From NCBI GenBank assembly GCA_015064785.1, contig SVRM01000040.1:1-33090 (forward strand): a stretch of DNA of 33,090 nucleotides, written 5' to 3'. This stretch comes from Oscillospiraceae bacterium (GTDB lineage: Bacteria; Bacillota; Clostridia; Oscillospirales; CAG-272). This document shows positions 16,549 through 24,183 of the stretch, piece by piece; position 1 is the stretch's first letter; each line of letters begins with the position of its first letter. The notes beneath the pieces were generated by a model. It made no database searches. It saw only the letters and a list, made by a program, of their open reading frames with translations, and was not told the DNA's origin. The translations under genes and the position numbers were made by a program.

Positions 16549-17523
16549 ATGAAACAGATTGTACTGAACAGCGCGTTTTCCGAGACGGGCGCAAGAGCCC
16601 TTACCGTTTCCGATCTGTCACTCGGGATTGCCAAATACGGCGGCTATGATAAGAAGGAACAGAACTTTGCACAGCTGGATCGGTATGTCGCATCCGGCGG
16701 CAATTTCATCGATACCGCGCTGGTGTACGGCAGATGGATTGACGAAACACAGACCTCCTACAGTGAGCGGGTGTACGGTATGTGGCTGGAGATGGGCGAC
16801 AACCGTGCAAAAACCGTGACAGCAACCAAGGGCGCCCATCCGCTTCCGTATACTTCGGCAATGCGCGTCAACCCGGAGAGCATCGCCGGTGACGTTGCAG
16901 AAAGCCTCGTTAATCTGAAAACAGAGCAGATTGATTTGTATTTTCTGCACCGCGATGACGAAAGCGTTGCGGTGGAGATTATCATGGATGAGCTGAACCG
17001 GCAGGCTGCACGCGGTGCGCTGAACCTGCTCGGTGCGTCCAACTGGTCCGCTGCACGTATTTACCGTGCAAACGACTACTGTGTCAAGCATCATATGCGC
17101 GGCTTCGATGTCTCGCAGATCTGCTTCAATCTGATGCGGCCGACACCGAAGATGCTCGGCGATGAAACGCTGGTTTCCATGACCGGCGAGGAGGAGCGCA
17201 TCTACTTGGATATGAACATGCCGATCATGGCATTTACCTCGCAGGCAGGCGGTTTTGTTTCCAAGTTCTTCGATGTCCCCGATGCGCAGATTGTGTCGCG
17301 GTATGCATCCCCCGAAAACCTGCGCCGGCTGGAACGTATCCGCACACTGTGCCGCGATACCGGACTGTCGCCGACCGAGGTGACGCTCGGCTATCTGTAC
17401 GGGCAGACATTGACAGTGATTCCCGTCACGAGTGTTTCCAATGACCGGCAGCTGGATGATGTCATTGCGTCCTCGGATGCTGTGCTGACATCAGAGCAGA
17501 TCGCTTGGATCGACGGCATCTGA
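16549..17523 (+). CDS. Aldo-keto reductase
   Basis: Cytoplasmic NAD(P)H-dependent oxidoreductase of the AKR superfamily, 324 residues. The catalytic tetrad is complete: Asp55 and Tyr60 in NFIDTALVYG, Lys94 in TATKGAHP and His134 in YFLHRDD. It is most similar in style to the YajO/Tas-like group that reduces sugar-derived or xenobiotic aldehydes, but the substrate cannot be read from sequence. The ATG at 16549 is chosen for GGAGG at 16535-16539; the frame extends upstream only inside the ROK gene. It starts 20 bases after the ROK stop, so the two form an operon, and it probably handles an aldose or ketose in the locus's pathway. Confidence 0.9.
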   Translation: MKQIVLNSAFSETGARALTVSDLSLGIAKYGGYDKKEQNFAQLDRYVASGGNFIDTALVYGRWIDETQTSYSERVYGMWLEMGDNRAKTVTATKGAHPLPYTSAMRVNPESIAGDVAESLVNLKTEQIDLYFLHRDDESVAVEIIMDELNRQAARGALNLLGASNWSAARIYRANDYCVKHHMRGFDVSQICFNLMRPTPKMLGDETLVSMTGEEERIYLDMNMPIMAFTSQAGGFVSKFFDVPDAQIVSRYASPENLRRLERIRTLCRDTGLSPTEVTLGYLYGQTLTVIPVTSVSNDRQLDDVIASSDAVLTSEQIAWIDGI

Positions 17524-17562
17524 TATTCACATAAAGTTTACAAATAAAATGGGTATAAACCA

Positions 17563-17591
17563 TTGCCAAAAACCGATGTTTATGGTATAAT
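17563..17591 (+). promoter_or_regulatory. Promoter of rplS
   Basis: TTGCCA at 17563-17568, 17 bases, TATAAT at 17586-17591 preceded by TGG (extended -10). The resulting leader is about 135 bases, long enough for a ribosomal-protein leader RNA, but I could not match it to a known L19 leader fold. Confidence 0.85.
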
Positions 17592-17731
17592 ATCAAAGAT
17601 TTCGGACGCCGGAACAACGGGTTCTGCTGAGACAGAAACGGGCGGGACACGAAATTATCCCCAAAATACAGGACAGTCCTCTGCGATCGCTCTGCATGAA
17701 TGTCCGATGAAGAAACAGGAGGAGCACAATC

Positions 17732-18073
17732 ATGGATATGATCAAGGCTTTTACCAATGAGCAGTTAAAGAAGGAAGTCCCGGTTATCAACATCGGTGAC
17801 ACCGTCCGCATCCACAACAAGATCAAGGAAGGTTCCAGAGAAAGAATTCAGATGTTTGAAGGCGTCGTTATCTCCAAGAAGAACGGCGGTATCTCCGAGA
17901 CCTTCACTGTCAGACGTATCGCATACGGCGTAGGCGTTGAAAAGACGTTCCCGATCCACAGCCCGAACGTTGTCAAGGTTGACATCATCCGTTCCGGTAA
18001 GGTCAGACGTGCAAAGCTGTACTATGTCCGTGACAGAGTCGGTAAGGCAGCTAAGATCAAGGAAAACATCTAA
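17732..18073 (+). CDS. rplS: 50S ribosomal protein L19
   Basis: Ribosomal protein L19, which sits at the interface of the 30S and 50S subunits. The 113-residue length is normal. Signature stretches are [29 protein letters not shown] and [20 protein letters not shown], ending in [22 protein letters not shown] very strong ribosome binding site, AGGAGGAG at 17717-17724, fixes the start. In many Firmicutes rplS ends the rpsP-rimM-trmD operon; here it is alone with its own promoter and terminator. The codon use looks more biased than in neighbours, as expected of a highly expressed gene. Confidence 0.98.
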   Translation: MDMIKAFTNEQLKKEVPVINIGDTVRIHNKIKEGSRERIQMFEGVVISKKNGGISETFTVRRIAYGVGVEKTFPIHSPNVVKVDIIRSGKVRRAKLYYVRDRVGKAAKIKENI

Positions 18074-18087
18074 TTACACAACAAATG

Positions 18088-18126
18088 ACCCTGTGATACG
18101 GAAACTCCGTCCCATAGGGTTTTTTG
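18088..18126 (+). terminator. Intrinsic terminator after rplS
   Basis: ACCCT...AGGGT outer stem with an inner ACGGA/TCCGT stem and a small internal mismatch, followed by TTTTTT. It lies 15 bases after the rplS stop. Confidence 0.85.
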
Positions 18127-18155
18127 TTTTTGAAAGAGTAAAGGAACCATTCGTT

Positions 18156-18176
18156 ATGCGAGTGCTGCAATTATAA
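18156..18176 (+). CDS. Possible six-codon leader ORF before the XRE regulator
   Basis: ATG CGA GTG CTG CAA TTA TAA encodes MRVLQL. It is preceded by AAAGGAA at 18140-18146 with 9-base spacing, while the regulator start two bases downstream has no ribosome binding site of its own. Ribosomes finishing the leader could therefore reinitiate on the regulator. It may be chance. Confidence 0.35.
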   Translation: MRVLQL

Positions 18177-18178
18177 CC

Positions 18179-19117
18179 ATGAGAATGACATTGGGTGAAA
18201 AGATCAGACAGCGGCGGCGGCAGCTGCATCTGACGCAGGAGGCGCTGGCTGGAGAGTCTATTACGCGGATTCTGATCAGCCGCATTGAATCGGGCGATGT
18301 CAATCCGTCTCTGGAAACGCTGAAATACCTTGCCGCGCGGCTGGGTGTGCCTGCCGGGTACCTTCTGACAGAGGAGGACGATCTGCTGCAATTTTTGCTT
18401 CCGAAGATCAAGGAGGAGCTGCGGGATAAATACAGGACAGGGGATGACACGGGCGTGTTTGCGCTGTGTGAGCAGTATGATCTGCACGATGAAGAAACGT
18501 GTCTGATTCTCTGTGAATGTGCGGTGCGGCTCGGACGTCGGGCTTATGAACGCGGTGCGACGGCAGAAGCATCGGACTGGTTTGACCGGGCACTTTCCTT
18601 TGCGGAAGCAACCTCCTATCATACAGAATTCGTTCTGGGTGAGGCGGTGCTGTGCAAGGCCATGCTGGCGGAAATGACCGGCGATCATCCGGCGGTATAT
18701 CTGGACAGTTATGCGGAGACGCTTGGCCGTGCGGTGAATCTGGACCGTTATCTGCTGCTGCGTTTCTTTTCCGATATGGAAAACGGTACTGCCGGCGGCG
18801 GACAGTCGTGGCATGAAGCGGTGCCGATCGGAAATCCGCTGTACCGGGATCTGCGGCAGATCTGGCTCAATGAAGCACAGGGTGACATCGAAGGGGCAAA
18901 AGCCGCACTTTCCGAGCTTCTGCGCGGCGAAAATGCGAAGATGCTGGAGGGAGATCCGCTTTTGCTGTATCGCTGTATTGCAAAGATGGAACAGCTGTCG
19001 GCTGTGACCGATGACTATAAAAGTGCATATATGTATGCCGGCAAGCGTCAGCAGCTTGAACGCAGATACCGCATTCATACAGAACCGAATACCGATGCAG
19101 TTTCTGTGTCGGAATAA
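18179..19117 (+). CDS. XRE-family regulator with TPR-like C-terminal region
   Basis: A 312-residue protein with a Cro/C1-type helix-turn-helix at about 5-62 (LGEKIRQRRRQLHLTQEALA, SRIESGDVNPSLETLKYLAARLGV), followed by an all-helical region that looks like tetratricopeptide repeats. This architecture is shared with RRNPP-type peptide-sensing regulators and with the C. difficile style XRE-TPR proteins, but no specific peptide gene is visible. The start at 18179 is uncertain: an ATG at 18185 is equally possible, and neither has a good ribosome binding site. It ends 19 bases before the DUF1015 gene and probably forms an operon with it. There is no recognisable promoter in the short gap after the rplS terminator. 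Confidence 0.82.
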   Translation: MRMTLGEKIRQRRRQLHLTQEALAGESITRILISRIESGDVNPSLETLKYLAARLGVPAGYLLTEEDDLLQFLLPKIKEELRDKYRTGDDTGVFALCEQYDLHDEETCLILCECAVRLGRRAYERGATAEASDWFDRALSFAEATSYHTEFVLGEAVLCKAMLAEMTGDHPAVYLDSYAETLGRAVNLDRYLLLRFFSDMENGTAGGGQSWHEAVPIGNPLYRDLRQIWLNEAQGDIEGAKAALSELLRGENAKMLEGDPLLLYRCIAKMEQLSAVTDDYKSAYMYAGKRQQLERRYRIHTEPNTDAVSVSE

Positions 19118-19136
19118 CCGATGGAAAGGATAAACA

Positions 19137-20408
19137 TTGATTATGAACGATCGAATTTTCAGAAGAGGAGACATTCTGCTTCCCCGAAATCTGACAAAAG
19201 AAGCACTGCTGCCGTGGAGTGTGGTTGCGTGCGATCAGTATACCAGTGATCCCGCCTATTGGGATGCGGTGGAAGAGATTGTCGGAGATGCACCCTCCAC
19301 GCGCCGGATCACCTATCCGGAGCTGTATCTGAATGCGCCGGATAAGGATGCGCGTATTGCGGCGATTGCGGCTGCGACAAGGGAATACCGCGAACAGGTG
19401 CTGGAAACATATCCCGAGGCGATGATCTATGTGGAGCGCACGATGAAGAACGGTAAGATCCGCTGCGGCATTGTCGGTACCTTTGATCTGGAAGCCTACA
19501 GCTATGAAAAGGATTCCCAGACACCGATCCGTGCAACCGAGGGAACGGTTCTCTCGCGCATTCCGCCGCGTGTTCAGATTCGCCGGGATGCTGCCGTGGA
19601 AACACCGCATGTCATGATTTTGTGTGATGACAAGGAAAAGAAGCTGTTTTCAGCCGCAGCTCAGGCGAAGACGGCAGCACCGCTGTATGATTTTGATCTG
19701 ATGCAGGGCGGCGGACATATCACCGGCTGGCTGATTGCCGGTACGCTTGCAGAGGAAATTGAGGCGCTGGCGGTTTCCCTTGGAGATGCAGACACTTTTG
19801 CGGATCGGTACCACGCCGACGGCAAAATGCCGCTGGTGTTCCCGGTTGGCGACGGCAATCATTCGCTTGCGACGGCAAAGGCCTGCTGGGAAGCGTGCAA
19901 GGCTGCCGGTGCGCCGGATACCCATCCCGCACGGTTTGCGCTTGCGGAGCTTGTCAATCTGCATGACGACGCGCTCGAATTTGAGCCGATTTACCGCGTG
20001 GTATTCGGTGCGGACGGGGATGCCCTGCTTGCCGATATGAAGGCGTATTATCCCGCTTTGACGGACGGGATTTGTGACGGGCATACCTTTGAGGTGATCT
20101 TCGGTACACAGACGCGCACCGTTACCCATCCGCATCCCGCGGCGCAGCTTCCTGTCGGCACATTGCAGACATTTCTCGATGCATGGCTTGCCGGTCATCC
20201 GGAAGCTGAGGTTGACTACATTCACGGCATTGAGGCGACAAAGAAGCTCGCACAGGGAGAACATGCTGTCGGATTTTTGTTTGACGGTATGGAAAAGGAC
20301 GATCTGTTCCGCACGGTCATCTTTGACGGCGCACTTCCGCGCAAGACCTTCTCGATGGGTGAGGCAGACGAAAAGCGGTATTATCTGGAATGCCGCGCGA
20401 TTCGCTGA
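19137..20408 (+). CDS. DUF1015 family protein
   Basis: A 423-residue member of DUF1015 (COG4198), a widespread family of unknown enzymatic role found in anaerobes and archaea. The conserved block appears as VFPVGDGNHSLATAKACWE near 237-255, in place of the commoner DGHHR wording, and SGR-like aspartate-rich loops such as DKEKKLF and DYIHGIEATKKL follow. No signal peptide or membrane helix is seen. The TTG at 19137 is preferred because AAAGGA is 6 bases upstream; the ATG at 19143 would be 12 bases away. Its partnership with the XRE-TPR regulator is the only functional hint. A bidirectional terminator follows. Confidence 0.85.
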   Translation: MIMNDRIFRRGDILLPRNLTKEALLPWSVVACDQYTSDPAYWDAVEEIVGDAPSTRRITYPELYLNAPDKDARIAAIAAATREYREQVLETYPEAMIYVERTMKNGKIRCGIVGTFDLEAYSYEKDSQTPIRATEGTVLSRIPPRVQIRRDAAVETPHVMILCDDKEKKLFSAAAQAKTAAPLYDFDLMQGGGHITGWLIAGTLAEEIEALAVSLGDADTFADRYHADGKMPLVFPVGDGNHSLATAKACWEACKAAGAPDTHPARFALAELVNLHDDALEFEPIYRVVFGADGDALLADMKAYYPALTDGICDGHTFEVIFGTQTRTVTHPHPAAQLPVGTLQTFLDAWLAGHPEAEVDYIHGIEATKKLAQGEHAVGFLFDGMEKDDLFRTVIFDGALPRKTFSMGEADEKRYYLECRAIR

Positions 20409-20431
20409 AGCGATTGCTTGCATATAATTTC

Positions 20432-20461
20432 AAAAAAAAAGACGCAGATGCGTCTTTTTTT
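20432..20461. terminator. Bidirectional A/T-flanked terminator hairpin
   Basis: A-run, GACGC, loop AGAT, GCGTC, T-run. Stem core and flanks are the same as in the hairpin at 655-684, with only the loop different, and both are followed by CATTTGCT. It lies between convergent genes and can stop transcription both ways. Confidence 0.85.
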
Positions 20462-20473
20462 CATTTGCTTTGA

Positions 20474-21181
20474 TCATTCCGAAATATCCGAGCAGAATTC
20501 TTTTGCAAGCTGCAAGAACTGTAAATCAAAGCTGTCGTCTGAGAATTGTTCCTTCTTATACGCTTCGCACAGCATGTGTAAACGCATACAAACCGAAATC
20601 TCGGCAGCATAATCCTTTTTGAATTCGGTTTTGTCGGCGATATACAGAGGATTTTCCAATTGCTCGGCCAGTCTCCATGCCAGAACTGCATTCGCATATT
20701 CGGTTCGTTTTACCCGTCCGGAAAGATAACCGTTCCATGCGGCGCCGTCAAAGTGAAGCGGCAAAGCGTTCATCTTTTTTGCAAGGCGTGACATTAAGCG
20801 GAGAATTTCGTCCCATTCTGCATACGGCGGCGAAAAAACACGATCTTGAGGTCTGTTGCGGAAGGACCGCATCAGCTGTTCGTCAAAATCTGTGTCTGAT
20901 ATCTGCGCGCACTGATATGCGACACAAATCTCTTTGATTTGAAGATGCATTCTGCGATCCGATGGCAGCAGTTTTTGCGGTACACCACATATCATAAAGC
21001 GGGACAAAAACTGCTGTCTGTTGATTTCGGAACGAAAATAACACAACAGAACAAGCATCGCATCAAACGGAACGGGGTATTTCCGATAACGTTGTTCCAT
21101 TTGATCGATCTCCTTATCAAAGTCGGGAAACCAGACATTACATGACCTTTCGAAAAATTGACAAGCGAGATTACTGTCCAT
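20474..21181 (-). CDS. Hypothetical protein, AT-rich orphan
   Basis: Unrecognised 235-residue soluble protein without signal peptide or membrane helices. It is rich in aromatic and charged residues, with blocks such as FERSCNVWFPDFDKEIDQMEQRYRK (shortened here to its theme: aromatic, then acidic-basic helix) and long alpha-helical stretches near the C-terminus. The DNA is about 42% GC in the stretch I counted (20461-20700), lower than flanking genes, and the codon use differs, which suggests acquisition. AGAGGAAA lies 7 bases before the ATG. Tandem TATACT boxes near 21206-21216 on the minus strand might be its -10, but no clear -35 is present. No function is proposed. Confidence 0.7.
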   Translation of the reverse strand: MDSNLACQFFERSCNVWFPDFDKEIDQMEQRYRKYPVPFDAMLVLLCYFRSEINRQQFLSRFMICGVPQKLLPSDRRMHLQIKEICVAYQCAQISDTDFDEQLMRSFRNRPQDRVFSPPYAEWDEILRLMSRLAKKMNALPLHFDGAAWNGYLSGRVKRTEYANAVLAWRLAEQLENPLYIADKTEFKKDYAAEISVCMRLHMLCEAYKKEQFSDDSFDLQFLQLAKEFCSDISE

Positions 21182-21257
21182 TGCTGTTTCCTCTTACAGT
21201 TGAAGTATAGTATAGTTGACCGATGGTATGTCATCCGGTGGGATTCCGTAAATTGTA

Positions 21258-21806
21258 TCAGAGATCCAGCGTTTCCGCAGGCTGAATGTACAGCGCGGAA
21301 AAACGTGCTTCTGTTTCGGTGACGGTATAGTAGTAGGTGTTGCTGCCGTAACCGATTTCGTTCTGTGTTCCCGGCTCATATGTGGAGATACCGAGTGCAT
21401 CGTAGACAGAATTGATGTTGCCGACAGACGTTTTTTCATCATATGCCTTGAGCATGACAAGGAAGAAATAGGAAAACGACGCATAGTCCAGATCGGCAAT
21501 GTCGGGATCAAAGGTCAGCACCAGCTCCGCACGCTGAAGCAGTCCCGTAACCGGGTCTGAAATCAGCGTCAGTGATATGCGGTCTGTGATCTGACAGAGC
21601 GATGTGGTATCGTCCAGTGCTTCAGTTTCCGTCACGGCACCGAAATCGTCGGCACACAGAACATTCAGCCGATTCAGAAACTGTTCCGGCGTCATTGTGA
21701 TGACATCCGCACGGCAGGCGGTAAAGGAAAGAAGCAGAGAGAGTATGAGCAGCAGACAGGACAGTGTCCGGCACCGTCCCCGGCTGAAATGACGTGCAGG
21801 TTTCAT
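21258..21806 (-). CDS. Small lipoprotein coupled to hom
   Basis: A 182-residue predicted lipoprotein. The signal peptide has a basic N-region, a Leu-rich core and lipobox SFTAC with Cys31. The mature part contains TPEQFLNRLNVLCADDF, a mixed alpha/beta pattern and the segment YASFSYFFLVMLKAYDEK; it may have a beta-rich ligand-binding fold, but no family is recognised. Its ATG shares one base with the hom stop (TGATG), so translation is coupled to hom. No ribosome binding site of its own stands out. A surface protein cotranscribed with an amino-acid enzyme is unusual and may only reflect operon drift. Confidence 0.75.
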   Translation of the reverse strand: MKPARHFSRGRCRTLSCLLLILSLLLSFTACRADVITMTPEQFLNRLNVLCADDFGAVTETEALDDTTSLCQITDRISLTLISDPVTGLLQRAELVLTFDPDIADLDYASFSYFFLVMLKAYDEKTSVGNINSVYDALGISTYEPGTQNEIGYGSNTYYYTVTETEARFSALYIQPAETLDL

Positions 21807-23050
21807 CAGGGCATCACGCGGAGTGCCGACGTCAGTGTGCCGATGGGCGCAAGCGCCGCACGAAGGTCGGCTTCCGTGGTTGTGGGCGTGACGAATGCGG
21901 CGGTTCCGTCGAAGGCGTCGGCCACAGTTAAAAATTCTGCATCCGGGTAAATGTGGCGGACAGCAGTGGTGACTTCGTCATACGGTGCGTCAGTCTGTAC
22001 ACGGCAGAGGAACGCGTAGGGCAGTGCGGTGTGATCTGCCGGTGCAGATGCAGCACTTTCCCAGTCGGGAACGAAGATTTCGGCGTCCTTGTGCGTCAGA
22101 ATATCGATGATATCGGCAACAACGGCGCTGGCGGTCGGAAGGTTACCGGCACCGCGACCGTAGAACATGACGTCACCTACCGCATTGCCTCGGACAAGAA
22201 TGGCGTTGAAGACATCGTCGACGCAGGAGAGCGGATTTTCATGCATGATGACATGCGGGGAAACCAACAGGAATACATCGGAATCGGGGTCGTCCGCATG
22301 GACACGACCGGCGCGGCCGATCAGCTTGATGACACCGCCGAGTGCCTCTGCATCCGCGACGTTCTGCGCGGTGACGGCAGTGATGCCTTCCGTATGAACG
22401 GAGGACGGTGCATAAAGACGTCCGAATGCCAGCGCGGCGAGAATGCAGATCTTTCGGCAGGCATCGGTGCCTTCGACGTCAGCCGCAGGATTGCGTTCTG
22501 CATAGCCCTTTTCCTGTGCCTCGGCAAGTGCTTCCTCAAAGGACTTGCCGGCGCGGATCATCTGGGTGAGAATGTAGTTGGTGGTGCCGTTGAGAATGCC
22601 GTCAACCTCGGAAAGCTCATTGGCCGCAAGGCAGGAGCTCATCGGACGGATGACAGGAATGCCGCCGCCGACACTGGCTTCAAACAGGTAGCGGACATGG
22701 TGTTCCTTGGCAATGCGGAGCAGCTCGGCACCGAAGGTAGCGACGACCTCCTTGTTGGAGGTGACGACGTGTTTGCCCGCTTCCAGTGCGGCACGGGTAT
22801 AATCGTATGCCGGATGTGCGCCGCCCATCATTTCGGCGACAACGGTAACCTCGGGGTCGGAGAGGATGATATTCATATCATGAACGACACGTCCGCCAAG
22901 CGGATGGTCGGGAAATTCGCGTAAGTCGAGAATGTATTTGATATTGATGTGCTCACCTGTTTTGCGGGCAATGGTTTCGTTATTGGTTGCAATGACATCG
23001 GCAACACCGCCGCCGACGACGCCGAACCCTAAAATGGCAATATTGGTCAT
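21806..23050 (-). CDS. hom: Homoserine dehydrogenase
   Basis: Catalyses the NAD(P)H-dependent reduction of aspartate semialdehyde to homoserine, the branch point to threonine, methionine and isoleucine. The 414-residue protein starts MTNIAILGFGVVGGGVADVI, a Rossmann dinucleotide site, and has TSNKEVVATFG, EASVGGGIPVIRP and ILNGTTNYILT, plus the GYAERNPAADVEGTDACRKICILA signature segments. A C-terminal region from about 345 looks like a short ACT domain for feedback control. The start at 23050 has AAAGGAG 9 bases upstream; upstream codons to 23212 run into recR and are not conserved. It lies 55 bases after recR with no visible promoter, so it is probably cotranscribed with recR. Confidence 0.95.
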   Translation of the reverse strand: MTNIAILGFGVVGGGVADVIATNNETIARKTGEHINIKYILDLREFPDHPLGGRVVHDMNIILSDPEVTVVAEMMGGAHPAYDYTRAALEAGKHVVTSNKEVVATFGAELLRIAKEHHVRYLFEASVGGGIPVIRPMSSCLAANELSEVDGILNGTTNYILTQMIRAGKSFEEALAEAQEKGYAERNPAADVEGTDACRKICILAALAFGRLYAPSSVHTEGITAVTAQNVADAEALGGVIKLIGRAGRVHADDPDSDVFLLVSPHVIMHENPLSCVDDVFNAILVRGNAVGDVMFYGRGAGNLPTASAVVADIIDILTHKDAEIFVPDWESAASAPADHTALPYAFLCRVQTDAPYDEVTTAVRHIYPDAEFLTVADAFDGTAAFVTPTTTEADLRAALAPIGTLTSALRVMP

Positions 23051-23105
23051 GATTGTGTTGCTCCTTTGATTTGATTGATCAGGAGATAATAGAAAGCGCA
23101 GAGAC

Positions 23106-23705
23106 TCAGAGGTCTCTGCGTCCTTCAATGGCGCGGAAGAGTGTGACCTCGTCCGCATAATCGATATCGCCGCCGACAGGAACACCGTAAGCAAGACGGC
23201 TGACTCTGACACCGAGCGGCTTCATGAGCTTGGAAATATAAACGGCTGTGGTTTCGCCCTCAATGTTGGGATTGGTGGCAATCAGGATTTCCCTGACATC
23301 ACCGTCCGTCAGCCGTGCGATCAGCTCGCGGATGGTCAGCTGATCGGGACCGATGCCGTCCATGGGAGACAGCGCACCGTGGAGAACATGGTAAAGCCCC
23401 GTATACTCCTTGACGCGCTCCAGTGCCATGACAGCCTTGGAGTCCTCGACCACGCAGATCATCGAGCGGTCGCGTTTTTGATCGGCACAGACAGAACAAA
23501 CCTCGGTATCGCTGATGTTCTGGCAGATTTTACAGCGCATGATCTTCTGCTTTGCATCCAGAAGTGCCTGCGCAAATGCCTGCGCATCTTCCTCGGTGCC
23601 TTCCAGAACGGAAAACGCCAGACGGACCGCGGTTTTATGTCCGATGCCGGGCAGGCGCTCGAACTGCTCAATAAGCCGCTCAAGCGGAAGTATATAACCG
23701 GACAT
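23106..23705 (-). CDS. recR: Recombination mediator protein RecR
   Basis: RecR works with RecF and RecO to load RecA on gapped DNA. The 199-residue protein has the helix-hairpin-helix LERLPGIGHKTAVRLAF at the N-terminus (roughly 15-31), the zinc finger Cys58-Cys61-Cys70-Cys73 (CKIC, CSVC), and the Toprim region with CVVEDSKAV and EILIATNPNIEGETTA, then GGDIDYADEVTLFRAIEGRR at the end. It follows ybaB by 14 bases in the classical dnaX-ybaB-recR order. No clear ribosome binding site precedes its ATG (the upstream bases read CCCACCCCATTCC), so translation may rely on coupling to ybaB. Confidence 0.98.
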   Translation of the reverse strand: MSGYILPLERLIEQFERLPGIGHKTAVRLAFSVLEGTEEDAQAFAQALLDAKQKIMRCKICQNISDTEVCSVCADQKRDRSMICVVEDSKAVMALERVKEYTGLYHVLHGALSPMDGIGPDQLTIRELIARLTDGDVREILIATNPNIEGETTAVYISKLMKPLGVRVSRLAYGVPVGGDIDYADEVTLFRAIEGRRDL

Positions 23706-23719
23706 GGAATGGGGTGGGA

Positions 23720-24067
23720 TCAGAACAGACCGGGCATGGAGATGCCGCCGGTGATCTTGGACATTTCCTCGGAGTTGACGTCTTCGACCTTCTTGATGGC
23801 TTCGTTGACGCCTGCGACCAGAACGTCAGTCAGGGTTTCGATATCGTCGGGATCAACGATCTCGGGCTTGATGTCAATGGAGAGGATTTCCTTCTTGCCG
23901 TTGATCTTGATGGTAACAACACCGCCGCCGGCTGTGATCTCATATTCCTTTGCATCAAGCTCTTCCTGCAGGTTGGTCATGTCTTCCTGCATCTGCTGTG
24001 CCTGACGGATCATTGCGTTCATGTTCTGGGCGCCGCCGCCCATACCCTTCGGTAATCTTGCTTTCAT
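23720..24067 (-). CDS. ybaB: YbaB/EbfC-family nucleoid-associated protein
   Basis: Small DNA-binding protein of 115 residues that dimerises into a tweezer shape. The family core is clear: a long helix rich in Gln and Glu (MIRQAQQMQEDMTNLQEELD) at about 19-39, then YEITAGGGVVTIKINGKKEILSI and a final helix NEAIKKVEDVNSEEMSKITGG. AAAGGA lies 9 bases before the ATG. It sits between dnaX and recR, as in most Firmicutes, and is thought to help DNA-repair operon function. The 116 bases between dnaX and ybaB contain one hairpin (24137-24155) but no T-run, so no terminator separates them. Confidence 0.96.
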   Translation of the reverse strand: MKARLPKGMGGGAQNMNAMIRQAQQMQEDMTNLQEELDAKEYEITAGGGVVTIKINGKKEILSIDIKPEIVDPDDIETLTDVLVAGVNEAIKKVEDVNSEEMSKITGGISMPGLF

Positions 24068-24183
24068 GGTATTGAATCCTTTCTTGTATCTGCGTAATTG
24101 CAGAATGATGTTTTATTTTATAAGCTCGAATCGTAGATTTCCGCGAATCGGAAATTCCGTTTCGTTTTTATACAGGGTTGCGG

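Noticed and set aside
17598-17731. L19 leader RNA before rplS
   Set aside because: The leader is long enough, but I found no stem arrangement that matches a leader I know, so I did not call it.
21200-21257. Promoter for the orphan gene at 20474
   Set aside because: Tandem TATACT boxes exist, but no -35 box lies at 16-18 bases.
24137-24155. Hairpin between dnaX and ybaB as a terminator
   Set aside because: No T-run follows the stem on the minus strand.
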